NCBI GenBank assembly: GCA_024276295.1
Contig: JAJRXN010000205.1
Span: 1-7,625, forward strand
Direction of reading: 5' to 3'
Source of the DNA: Acidobacteriota bacterium
Lineage (GTDB): Bacteria > Acidobacteriota > Polarisedimenticolia > J045
DNA length: 7,625 bases
Shown: piece after piece, positions 1 to 5,279 of the stretch
How the letters are laid out: each line of letters starts with the position of its first letter
Numbering within the stretch: position 1 is the stretch's first letter
Made by a program: the position numbers and the translations under genes
The notes under the pieces: generated by a model
The model's database searches: none
What the model was told of the DNA's origin: nothing
What the model saw: the letters and a program-made list of their open reading frames with translations, nothing else

Positions 1-77
1 GCGCCTGTCTTCCGAGGCGGCAGTCCGGGCGGGCAGGGCGTCGTGGTCGCGGGGACGCGATCCGGCCTGTCCGTCAT
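1..77 (-). CDS. Possible 5' end of a divergent gene, partial at left edge
   Basis: A leftward frame opens with ATG at 77-75 and stays open to the window edge for 25 codons (begins MTDRPDRVPATTTPCPPGLP). An AAGGGA Shine-Dalgarno-like sequence lies 7 nt upstream of this ATG on the minus strand. The third codon positions of this frame are about 85% G/C, which fits a real gene here. The visible residues are rich in Pro, Thr and Arg and match no family I recognise. If real, it would be divergent from the 134-541 gene and share a control region of about 57 nt with it. The alternative is that 1-92 is the tail of a rightward gene stopping at the TGA at 90-92, whose codon bias looks poorer. With so few codons this is only a tentative call. 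Confidence 0.28.
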   Translation of the reverse strand, partial: MTDRPDRVPATTTPCPPGLPPRKTG

Positions 78-89
78 GCGGACGTCCCT

Positions 90-98
90 TGATAAACT
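90..98 (+). promoter_or_regulatory. Candidate extended -10 promoter element upstream of the 135-aa gene
   Basis: TGATAAACT reads as a TGn extended -10 followed by TAAACT, which keeps the most conserved T, A and T positions of the sigma-70 box. It is the most A/T-rich spot in an otherwise GC-rich leader. No good -35 is visible at the expected distance, as is common for extended -10 promoters. Transcription would start near 105, giving a leader of about 30 nt before the ATG at 134. Confidence 0.33.
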
Positions 99-104
99 CC
101 TGCG

Positions 105-117
105 ACGAGAGTCTCGT
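105..117. promoter_or_regulatory. 13-bp inverted repeat at the presumed transcription start (operator-like)
   Basis: ACGAGA-G-TCTCGT is a perfect 6-bp inverted repeat around a single central base. With a 1-nt centre it cannot fold as an RNA hairpin, so a dimeric DNA-binding protein is the more natural reading. It sits just after the candidate -10 and before the ribosome binding site, a typical repressor position. One short palindrome can arise by chance, and no second copy was seen in the window. Confidence 0.25.
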
Positions 118-133
118 TCAGTGAGGAGCAGAC

Positions 134-541
134 ATGGGAAAGCAGGCACTTCCCGTGGTGGTCGGTGTCGTTCTCCTCGCGGCCGGGATCGTGCTGGCCG
201 TGGGAGCGCGGAGTGCGCGACCGGACGTCGATGGTTCCGTGATCGTGCCGGCGTACGGCTTCGAGTGGGAGATTCTCCCGAGCGCGACGACCGAACGCGC
301 CTTCGATGCCGTGCTGACCGTCCGCGATCTGCAGGCGGGCCAGGTCGTCAGCCAGCCGCGGGTCCGCTCGCGGTGGGGTGAGCGTGCGGAGATCGTCCAG
401 CGCGACGAGGCGGCCGGAAGCGCCCTCGTGGCAAGCGTCCTTGTCGAGGAATCCGGCAAGGTCGCCCGCTACCGTGCGGAGCTGACGCGGCACGGACAGG
501 TGGTCGCCGTGCACGCGGCGTCGGTGACGCTCGCGCCCTGA
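134..541 (+). CDS. Membrane-anchored protein of unknown function, small beta-rich outer domain
   Basis: This 135-residue protein starts at an ATG preceded by GAGGAG with a 5-nt spacer, a strong ribosome binding site that decides the start. Residues about 6-25 form one hydrophobic segment after a short basic start (MGKQ), so it is a signal anchor or uncleaved signal peptide. No lipobox cysteine is present; in fact the protein has no Cys. Residues about 30-135 are predicted to lie outside the cytoplasmic membrane and alternate hydrophobic and polar residues as in a beta-sandwich, for example AFDAVLTVRDLQAG near 56-69 and RAEIVQ near 84-89. The 'QPRVRSRWGERAEI' stretch loosely recalls accessory domains of secreted or TonB-linked proteins in which a strand precedes a Gly-Glu turn, but I cannot assign a family. 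The ICMT-type methyltransferase gene starts 19 nt downstream, suggesting co-transcription. Confidence 0.82.
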   Translation: MGKQALPVVVGVVLLAAGIVLAVGARSARPDVDGSVIVPAYGFEWEILPSATTERAFDAVLTVRDLQAGQVVSQPRVRSRWGERAEIVQRDEAAGSALVASVLVEESGKVARYRAELTRHGQVVAVHAASVTLAP

Positions 542-560
542 CCGTGCTGGGAAACAGGCG

Positions 561-1034
561 ATGGTCACCCGTTCGCAGGAGTGGACGGCCGTCCTTCTGA
601 CGGCGATGGCCGGCGTGGCCGCGCTGGCCGGCGCGCTGCTCTTTCGTGACCAGCTTCCCGTGTCCCGGGAGGCGGCACGCGTCGCCGGGTTCTGTCTGCT
701 CTACGGCGGCATGGCGCTCTTCCTGTGGTCGGCGTCCCACCTCGGTCGCGCGATCGGCGGTCGGGTGGCACCGGTGCTCGACCATTTCGTCGTCACCGGG
801 CCCTACCGGTTCGTGCGCCACCCCGCCTACCTCGCGATGACGATCGCGCTGATCGGGGCGGGCATCGTCACGAGGAGTCTCGCGGGCCTGCTGCTGACGC
901 TGGTCGTGTTCGCTCCCGCGGAGGTTCATCGGGCCCGCCTCGAGGAGCGTGCCCTGGCGGACGTCTTCGGCATCGCGTGGGAGAAGTACGCCGCACGGAC
1001 CGGGTTCTTCCTCCCGCGTCTGCGCCGGCCGTGA
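561..1034 (+). CDS. Isoprenylcysteine carboxyl methyltransferase (ICMT)-family membrane methyltransferase
   Basis: This 157-residue integral membrane protein has the C-terminal signature of the ICMT/phospholipid methyltransferase superfamily. These enzymes transfer a methyl group from S-adenosylmethionine to a lipid-borne or membrane-embedded acceptor. The diagnostic motif is GPYRFVRHPAY at residues 80-90, in which the Arg-His-Pro and the Tyr contribute to cofactor binding. It is followed by a hydrophobic hairpin (about 91-118), then RLEER at 126-130 and WEKY at 140-143, ending in FFLPRL, all in the usual family order. Hydrophobic segments lie at about 8-27, 41-58, 90-103 and 105-120. Bacteria do not prenylate proteins in the eukaryotic way, so the acceptor of such bacterial homologues is generally unknown. 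The start has only a weak AACAGG upstream, so translation may partly depend on the preceding gene, which ends 19 nt away. Confidence 0.88.
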   Translation: MVTRSQEWTAVLLTAMAGVAALAGALLFRDQLPVSREAARVAGFCLLYGGMALFLWSASHLGRAIGGRVAPVLDHFVVTGPYRFVRHPAYLAMTIALIGAGIVTRSLAGLLLTLVVFAPAEVHRARLEERALADVFGIAWEKYAARTGFFLPRLRRP

Positions 1035-1065
1035 CCCGGCCCGACCGCCCGCATTCGGCCCGGGT
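1034..1065 (+). other. Hairpin at the end of the ICMT-family gene
   Basis: ACCCGGCC (1034-1041) can pair with GGCC-C-GGGT (1057-1065) through eight base pairs with one bulged C and a 15-nt loop. The 5' arm begins on the last base of the TGA stop. No T-run follows, so it is not a classical intrinsic terminator. It could protect a 3' end or assist Rho-type termination, or it may be chance pairing in GC-rich DNA. Confidence 0.22.
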
Positions 1066-1144
1066 ACGGGTTGTTGCATCCGGTCGTCAGGGCTGACACA
1101 GTCGGACGCGGCACGGGCGATGGCCGGGCGAGGACGGTTCGTCG

Positions 1145-1774
1145 ATGGTCTTGGCAGCGGAAGCACTTCGGCGCCTGCGGGAAGGCAACCGCCGGTTCGT
1201 GTCCGGTGCGCGGAAGGGCGCGTCGCTGGCCGACCAGGCGCGCCGGCGGGAACTCGTGGCCGGGCAGGCGCCGTTCGCGGTGATCCTCGGTTGCGCCGAT
1301 TCCCGCGTCCCGGCGGAGATCGTGTTCGACCAGGGACTCGGCGACCTGTTCGTCGTGCGGGTCGCGGGCAACGTCGCGGCTCCGTCCCAGATCGGCAGCA
1401 TCGAGTTCGCGGCCGAGCAGCTCGGCGCGCGGCTGGTCGTCGTGCTCGGACATTCGCGCTGCGGAGCGGTGGCGGCGACCCTCGAGGCTGTACGGCGGCC
1501 CGCGACCACGGCCTCGAGCCACCTGCGCGCGATCCTCGATCGCATCCGGCCGGCGGTCGAGGCGCTGCCCGGCGTGGCCGGGGGGGCTGCGGGAGACGCC
1601 GTGCTCGAGCAGGCCGTGCGGGCCAACGTCCTCCGGACGGTCGCCTGCCTGCACGAGGATTCCGGGACCCTCGCGCGGCTGGTCCGGACGGATGGACTCG
1701 TCATCGTCGGCGCCGAGTACGCGATCGAGACGGGGAGCGTCGAGTTCTTCGAGGGAGTGCCGGAAACCGGCTGA
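1145..1774 (+). CDS. Beta-class carbonic anhydrase
   Basis: This 209-residue cytoplasmic enzyme catalyses CO2 + H2O to bicarbonate + H+. All expected beta-class signatures are present. CADSRVP at 50-56 holds the zinc ligand Cys50 and the Asp52-Arg54 catalytic dyad. GHSRCGAV at 102-109 holds the other two zinc ligands, His103 and Cys106. The segment FVVRVAGNV at 69-77 and the SIEFA helix at 85-89 are also typical. The N-terminal helix (ALRRLREGNRRFV, 7-19) and the C-terminal VVGAEY-type strand (about 187-192) complete the fold, and length is normal for the family. There is no signal peptide. The start has GAGGA 10 nt upstream. The ORF continues upstream in other frames, but the family N-terminus fits this Met. 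The gene lies 110 nt after the methyltransferase, so it may have its own promoter, though none convincing is visible. It is followed by the esterase-family gene after 62 nt. Confidence 0.96.
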   Translation: MVLAAEALRRLREGNRRFVSGARKGASLADQARRRELVAGQAPFAVILGCADSRVPAEIVFDQGLGDLFVVRVAGNVAAPSQIGSIEFAAEQLGARLVVVLGHSRCGAVAATLEAVRRPATTASSHLRAILDRIRPAVEALPGVAGGAAGDAVLEQAVRANVLRTVACLHEDSGTLARLVRTDGLVIVGAEYAIETGSVEFFEGVPETG

Positions 1775-1794
1775 CGGGCGGGCGCGGGGCCGGT
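1766..1794 (+). other. Hairpin spanning the carbonic anhydrase stop codon
   Basis: ACCGGC (1766-1771) and GCCGGT (1789-1794) form a perfect 6-bp stem with a 17-nt loop that begins with the TGA stop. There is no T-run after it. It may mark an mRNA end or processing site between carbonic anhydrase and the esterase-family gene, but a 6-bp GC stem is weak evidence at this base composition. Confidence 0.2.
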
Positions 1795-1836
1795 GCGTGC
1801 CGATCCGTACGCGCCGTGACGCGGGGAGGACGGTCC

Positions 1837-3216
1837 ATGGATGCGAGAGGCACGAATCTCCCGGGACCGGCCAACCATGTGCTGCTCGCGGTCGCGGTCG
1901 CGCTCGGACTCTGGGCCGCGGGATGCATCCGCACGCCGGAGACCGGCTCGGCCGGTTTCATCAGGTGGGCCGCGAAGAACGCGCACCCCATCGAGAGCCT
2001 CGAAGGTCCGGCGCGCGCCGCCGGTCTCGCGGCGTTGCGCGAGATGATCGGCGAGGCCCGGGTGGTCGGTCTGGGCGAGAGCCGTCACGACACACGCGAG
2101 CAGCTCCTCGTCAAGAGCCTGCTGGTGCGTCACCTGATCGAGGAACTCGGATTCCGCACACTGATCCTCGAAGAGAGCTTTCCGCATGCCGAGGCGATCG
2201 ACCGCTACGTGACCTCCGGTGAGGGGAACCTGCGCGAGACGATGAACCGGCTCGCCGGCTGGTACGTCTGGGACACCGAGGAGATGCTCGATCTGGTCGA
2301 GTGGATCCGGCAGTACAACGCAGGACGTCCGTCCGCGGCGATGGTCCGCGTCTTCGGCATGGACGTCACGGCGCCCGCCGAGGGGGTCCGGGAGGTGCTG
2401 GACCTGCTGCGCGCTGCCGGCGTCGACGTGCCGTTCGACGCCACGGCGCTCGGTCTCGAGCTGCAGCAGGGCGATTTCTGGCCAGGCACCTGGCGGCGGT
2501 ACGCGACGCTCGACGGTGACCAGCGCCGCGCGTTGCTCGCAAGCTACGACCGGCTCGTCGAACTCGTCCGCTCGCGGCGCGAGACCCTCGTCGCGGCGTC
2601 TTCCGCCGGCGAGTACGAACGGATGCTGCGGCTGGCCTCGATCGGCCAGGCGGGCAATGCGCTGTTCGTCGCCACGGACCGCAGGAAGGGCGCCGTGATC
2701 CGCGAAGCCGGCATGGCGCGGACCGCGCTGTGGATCCTCGGGCGGCGGGGCGACGATGGCGGAATGATCGTCTGGGCCCACAACCTGCACGTGGCCCGGG
2801 CACCGTTCCGGATGCCGGGCCTGGCCGAGGGAACGCTCGAGCCGATGGGGATGCGGCTCGCCGAGGAACTCGGTGACGCCTATGTCGCGATCGGCGGCGC
2901 GTTCGGCGGCGGATCGTACGGCGCGCACCTTCCGCCCGGCGAACGCACGTTCACTGCGGGGGCCGAGGACGTGATGGACGGCGCCCTCGCGGCGGTCGGG
3001 ATGCCGGCGTTACTGCTCGATCTGCGCGAGGCGCGGGCCGGATCGACGGCGGGACGGTGGTTGCGGCACGAGCGGGCATGGAAGGCCCAGGACGCTTCGG
3101 CGTTCCTCGTGCCGGCGGACGCGTTCGACATGGTGTATTTCGTGGCGACGGTGTCGCGCTCCCAGCCGACGCCGCTGGCGTTGCGACGTTTCCAGTCGCT
3201 GGAGAACCCGCATTGA
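1837..3216 (+). CDS. Erythromycin esterase-family hydrolase, predicted lipoprotein
   Basis: This 459-residue protein starts at the ATG with GGGGAGGA 6 nt upstream. The reading frame is open for another 296 codons upstream, but that part overlaps carbonic anhydrase and is not coding. Residues about 14-29 are hydrophobic and end in WAAGC with Cys30, a lipobox-like signal peptidase II site, so the protein is probably lipid-anchored outside the cytoplasmic membrane. The body matches the erythromycin esterase family. VVGLGESRHDTREQL (77-91) supplies the Glu81/His84 pair, and LILEESF (109-115) adds an acidic residue. GWYVWDTEEMLDLVEWIRQYN (141-161) corresponds to the family's W-x-NTEE-x-W-x-R-x-YN block. 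VFGMDV follows at 172-177, IVWAHNLHVA at 311-320 holds His315 and His318, and MGMRLAEELGDAYVAIGGAFGGGS spans 337-360. Family members include the macrolide-inactivating EreA/EreB, but most homologues have unknown substrates, so macrolide resistance should not be assumed. It ends 17 nt before nhaA and is likely co-transcribed with it. Confidence 0.9.
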   Translation: MDARGTNLPGPANHVLLAVAVALGLWAAGCIRTPETGSAGFIRWAAKNAHPIESLEGPARAAGLAALREMIGEARVVGLGESRHDTREQLLVKSLLVRHLIEELGFRTLILEESFPHAEAIDRYVTSGEGNLRETMNRLAGWYVWDTEEMLDLVEWIRQYNAGRPSAAMVRVFGMDVTAPAEGVREVLDLLRAAGVDVPFDATALGLELQQGDFWPGTWRRYATLDGDQRRALLASYDRLVELVRSRRETLVAASSAGEYERMLRLASIGQAGNALFVATDRRKGAVIREAGMARTALWILGRRGDDGGMIVWAHNLHVARAPFRMPGLAEGTLEPMGMRLAEELGDAYVAIGGAFGGGSYGAHLPPGERTFTAGAEDVMDGALAAVGMPALLLDLREARAGSTAGRWLRHERAWKAQDASAFLVPADAFDMVYFVATVSRSQPTPLALRRFQSLENPH

Positions 3217-3233
3217 CCGAAGGACCTCATGCC

Positions 3234-4433
3234 GTGGACAGGATGATGAAGCCCCTCCGGGACTTCATCCGGATGGAAGCCTCGGGCGGCCTGTGCCTGA
3301 TGGCGGCCGCCATCGTGGCGCTCGTGGTCGCCAACTCGCCGCTCCGCGCGCACTACGCCGCACTGCTCGATCTGCCGTTCGAGGTCCGGATCGGCACGCT
3401 CGGACTCGCCAAGCCGCTGATCCTCTGGATCAACGACGGCCTGATGGCGGTGTTCTTCTTCCTCGTCGGCATGGAACTCAAGCGCGAGGTGGTCGAAGGG
3501 CACCTTTCCAGCGTGCGCCGGGCGAGTCTGCCGGCGTTCGCCGCCGTCGGCGGGATGGCGGTCCCGGCGGCGTTCTACGCCGCCTTCAACTGGGGTGACG
3601 CGGAGGCGATGCGGGGCTGGGCGATTCCGACGGCGACCGACATCGCGTTCGCGCTCGGGGTGCTCTCGCTGCTCGGCAAGCGGGTTCCGGCGGCGCTGAA
3701 GGCGTTCCTGCTCAGCGTGGCGATCTTCGACGATCTCGGGGCGATCATCGTGATCGCGCTGTTCTACACGGCGAAACTCTCGATGCTCTCGCTCGGCGTG
3801 GCCGCCGGGATGATCGCCGCGCTGTTCTGCCTCAACCGCCTCGGCGTGGTCCGGCCGGCGGCGTACGTCCTGATCGGCGTTCCGCTGTGGATCGCCGTGC
3901 TCAAGTCGGGCGTGCACGCGACGCTGGCCGGTGTCGTGCTGGCGATGTTCATTCCGCTGCGAGCGCCCGGCGGCGACGCGTCGTCGCATGGTCACGAATC
4001 ACCGCTGCGCCATCTCGAGCACACGCTGCATCCATGGGTGGCGTTCGGTGTCCTGCCGGTGTTCGCCTTCGCCAACGCCGGCGTGCCTCTGGCAGGCCTC
4101 TCGCTGGCCGACATGCTCCACCCCGTGCCATTCGGCATCGTCAGCGGACTGTTCTTCGGCAAGCAGATCGGCGTGCTGGCGGCCTGCTGGCTGGCCGTCG
4201 TGCTCGGGCTCGCCTCGCGGCCGGAGGGCGTCGGCTGGTGGCAGCTCCACGGCGTGACCCTGCTGTGCGGCATCGGCTTCACGATGAGCCTGTTCATCGC
4301 ATCGCTGGCGTTCAGCCAGGCCGGCGGTGGCTATGGCGGCCTCGAACGCCTCGGCATTCTCCTCGGCTCGCTCGTTTCCGGGGTTCTCGGATACGTCGTG
4401 CTCCGGATGGCCCTGGGGGCACGTGGTGCATGA
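3234..4433 (+). CDS. nhaA: Na+/H+ antiporter NhaA
   Basis: This 399-residue polytopic inner-membrane protein exchanges cytoplasmic Na+ (or Li+) for external protons, and length is normal for NhaA. Residue numbers are from the chosen GTG. FFFLVGMELKREVVEG (74-89) matches the E. coli Glu78/Arg81/Glu82 segment. PTATDIAFALGVL (132-144) contains Asp136, equivalent to Asp133. SVAIFDDLGAI (161-171) contains Asp166-Asp167, the Asp163-Asp164 ion-binding pair. SGVHATLAGV (225-234) carries the conserved His. LEHTLHPWVAFGVLPVFAFANAGV (261-284) corresponds to the pH-sensing region, FGKQIGV (308-314) has Lys310 matching Lys300, and CGIGFTMSLFIASLAF (345-360) is the usual end. GTG at 3234 has GAAGGA 9 nt upstream. 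The ATGs at 3243 and 3246 are alternative starts, but they lack a well-spaced ribosome binding site. It follows the esterase-family gene by 17 nt. Confidence 0.97.
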   Translation: MDRMMKPLRDFIRMEASGGLCLMAAAIVALVVANSPLRAHYAALLDLPFEVRIGTLGLAKPLILWINDGLMAVFFFLVGMELKREVVEGHLSSVRRASLPAFAAVGGMAVPAAFYAAFNWGDAEAMRGWAIPTATDIAFALGVLSLLGKRVPAALKAFLLSVAIFDDLGAIIVIALFYTAKLSMLSLGVAAGMIAALFCLNRLGVVRPAAYVLIGVPLWIAVLKSGVHATLAGVVLAMFIPLRAPGGDASSHGHESPLRHLEHTLHPWVAFGVLPVFAFANAGVPLAGLSLADMLHPVPFGIVSGLFFGKQIGVLAACWLAVVLGLASRPEGVGWWQLHGVTLLCGIGFTMSLFIASLAFSQAGGGYGGLERLGILLGSLVSGVLGYVVLRMALGARGA

Positions 4434-4597
4434 CCCTCGCCTGGGAGTATCGCGATGGAAATCGCGTGGCTCGCATTCCCTGGTACGGCGATCACGCCAG
4501 CCGGCGGCCGCTCATGCTACCCTCTTCTTCGCCACCGTGATCCGGCGACCAAGCGGTGTGGTCCGGTGGTCGGGCCGGATCGAAGGGAGGGAGCCCG
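4434..4597 (+). other. Intergenic region between nhaA and the 83-aa membrane protein
   Basis: These 164 nt hold no convincing gene. Besides the GNRA-capped hairpin near the left end there is TGCTACCCT at 4515-4523, which resembles an extended -10 (TGn plus TACCCT). No -35 is recognisable 16-18 nt upstream of it. Transcription of the following gene could start around 4530. An AGGGAGGGAG tract at 4584-4593 is the ribosome binding site of the next gene. Confidence 0.4.
4451..4466 (+). other. GNRA-capped hairpin downstream of nhaA
   Basis: CGCGAT-GGAA-ATCGCG is a perfect 6-bp stem closed by a GGAA (GNRA-class) tetraloop, 17 nt after the nhaA stop. No T-run follows, so it is not a standard intrinsic terminator. 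It could stabilise the 3' end of the nhaA transcript. The stable loop makes it a better candidate than the other hairpins in the window. Confidence 0.35.
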
Positions 4598-4849
4598 ATG
4601 ATGTCCCCGACGATGTCCATGATGGGTCCTTTCGGCCCCGGCGGCCTGATCGGACTGCTGATCGTCCTGGTGCTGGTCGTCCTGCCGTTCTGGAAGATCT
4701 TTTCCAAGGCCGGGTATCCCGGCGCACTTGCGCTGCTGATGCTGATCCCGCTGGTCAATCTGTTCATGATCTTCTTTCTCGCCTTCGCCGAGTGGCCGGC
4801 ACTGCGGTACGGTGCCGTCCAGCCGCCCCCGTACGGTCCACGTCGCTGA
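4598..4849 (+). CDS. Small two-segment membrane protein of unknown function
   Basis: This 83-residue protein starts at the first of two adjacent ATGs, preceded by a strong GGGAGG with 7-nt spacing. The frame opens 14 codons earlier, but that part has no ribosome binding site and runs over the Shine-Dalgarno tract. The N-terminus is rich in Met, Gly and Pro (MMSPTMSMMGPFGPGG). Two hydrophobic segments follow, about 17-31 and 43-63, joined by FWKIFSKAGYPG (31-42). The pattern W-K-I-x-x-K-A-G-x-x-G, then a helix, then IPLVNLF (50-56) and AFAEWP (62-67), recurs in many short bacterial membrane proteins, some fused to GYF- or RDD-like domains. I know of no established function for it. A proline-rich tail (QPPPYGPRR) ends the protein. 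The EncFtn gene follows after 81 nt with its own promoter-like box, so the two need not be one operon. Confidence 0.82.
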   Translation: MMSPTMSMMGPFGPGGLIGLLIVLVLVVLPFWKIFSKAGYPGALALLMLIPLVNLFMIFFLAFAEWPALRYGAVQPPPYGPRR

Positions 4850-4879
4850 TCGCCTGCACTGCTGCTGCTCAGCCGCGAG

Positions 4880-4885
4880 TAGAAT
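4880..4885 (+). promoter_or_regulatory. Candidate -10 box for the encapsulated-ferritin-like gene
   Basis: TAGAAT matches the sigma-70 -10 consensus at five of six positions. It stands out in the GC-rich gap between the 83-aa gene and the EncFtn gene. No strong -35 is seen; the nearest candidates around 4854-4862 match at only about three positions. Transcription would begin near 4892, leaving a leader of about 40 nt. No iron-box-like palindrome is evident around it. Confidence 0.42.
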
Positions 4886-4930
4886 GGTCTCCCGCCCGAC
4901 ATGGCCGTCGTGCCATCACCGGAGAGAGCG

Positions 4931-5218
4931 ATGTCCAACGAGGGATACCACGAACCGATCGACGAGCTGACCGATGAGACGCGGGACATGCACCGGGCGA
5001 TCGTCTCGCTGATGGAGGAACTCGAGGCGGTCGACTGGTACAACCAGCGGGTCGATGCCTGTCGCGACGGGAGCCTGAAGGCGATCCTGGCCCACAACCG
5101 GGACGAGGAGAAGGAGCACGCGGCGATGCTGCTCGAGTGGATCCGCCGGCGTGACACGACCTTCGCCTCCGAGCTGAAGGACTACCTGTTCACCGACAAG
5201 CCGATCGCCCACGAGTGA
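4931..5218 (+). CDS. Encapsulated ferritin-like protein (EncFtn family), no targeting tail
   Basis: This 95-residue all-helical protein closely resembles encapsulin-associated ferritin, which oxidises Fe(II) and passes it for mineral storage. Its start has GGAGAGAG just upstream; an earlier in-frame Met at 4901 lacks a ribosome binding site. The first helix carries MEELEAVDWYNQRVDA (28-43) and the second LAHNRDEEKEHAAMLLEWIRR (53-73). By motif alignment with the Rhodospirillum rubrum protein, the ferroxidase residues Glu32, Glu62 and His65 correspond to Glu30, Glu60 and His63 here. The neighbouring Glu31, Glu34, Trp38 and Tyr39 correspond to Glu29, Glu32, Trp36 and Tyr37. The core ends with YLFTDKPI as in relatives, but translation stops three residues later. 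The usual flexible tail with a Gly-Ser-Leu-type cargo-loading peptide is absent, and neither other frame past the stop encodes one. The usual downstream encapsulin shell gene is also missing; a convergent gene lies there instead. Confidence 0.93.
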   Translation: MSNEGYHEPIDELTDETRDMHRAIVSLMEELEAVDWYNQRVDACRDGSLKAILAHNRDEEKEHAAMLLEWIRRRDTTFASELKDYLFTDKPIAHE

Positions 5219-5229
5219 CGGTCCCGACG

Positions 5230-5245
5230 CTGGCGTCCGCGCCGG
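5230..5245. terminator. Hairpin between convergent genes, possible transcription end
   Basis: CTGGCG-TCCG-CGCCGG forms a 6-bp stem (one G-T pair) with a TCCG loop of the UNCG class, in the 61-nt gap between the EncFtn gene and the convergent secreted-protein gene. Outside it, GTGACGG (5215-5221, containing the EncFtn stop) can pair with CCGTCAC (5259-5265). There is no T-run on either strand, so Rho-independent termination is doubtful. Its place between convergent stops is the main support. Confidence 0.3.
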
Positions 5246-5279
5246 AAGAGCAGGCCCCCCGTCACCGTCGCCACGGACT

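Noticed and set aside
1071..1102. TTGTTG/TTGCAT as a -35 for carbonic anhydrase
   Set aside because: No acceptable -10 lies 16-18 nt downstream; the best hexamer matches only three positions.
949..1836. 296-codon upstream extension of the esterase-family frame
   Set aside because: It overlaps the methyltransferase end and the whole carbonic anhydrase gene in another frame and encodes Arg/Gly-rich nonsense. The ATG at 1837 has a strong ribosome binding site and starts a signal sequence.
1087..2928. 613-codon open frame on the minus strand opposite carbonic anhydrase and the esterase-family gene
   Set aside because: Its translation is low-complexity, rich in Arg, Pro, Ala and Ser, with no family motif, while both genes on the plus strand have clear catalytic signatures. 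Long antisense frames are expected at this GC content.
2880..3995. 371-codon minus-strand frame opposite nhaA
   Set aside because: It is composed largely of Arg, His, Glu and Gln with no motif; the opposite strand encodes an unmistakable NhaA.
5219..5279. Hidden encapsulin cargo-loading peptide after the EncFtn stop, by frameshift or readthrough
   Set aside because: Translation of the readthrough frame and of the +1 frame gives no Gly-Ser-Leu or Ile/Val-Gly-Ser-Leu-Arg-type sequence, so no simple single-base error restores a tail.
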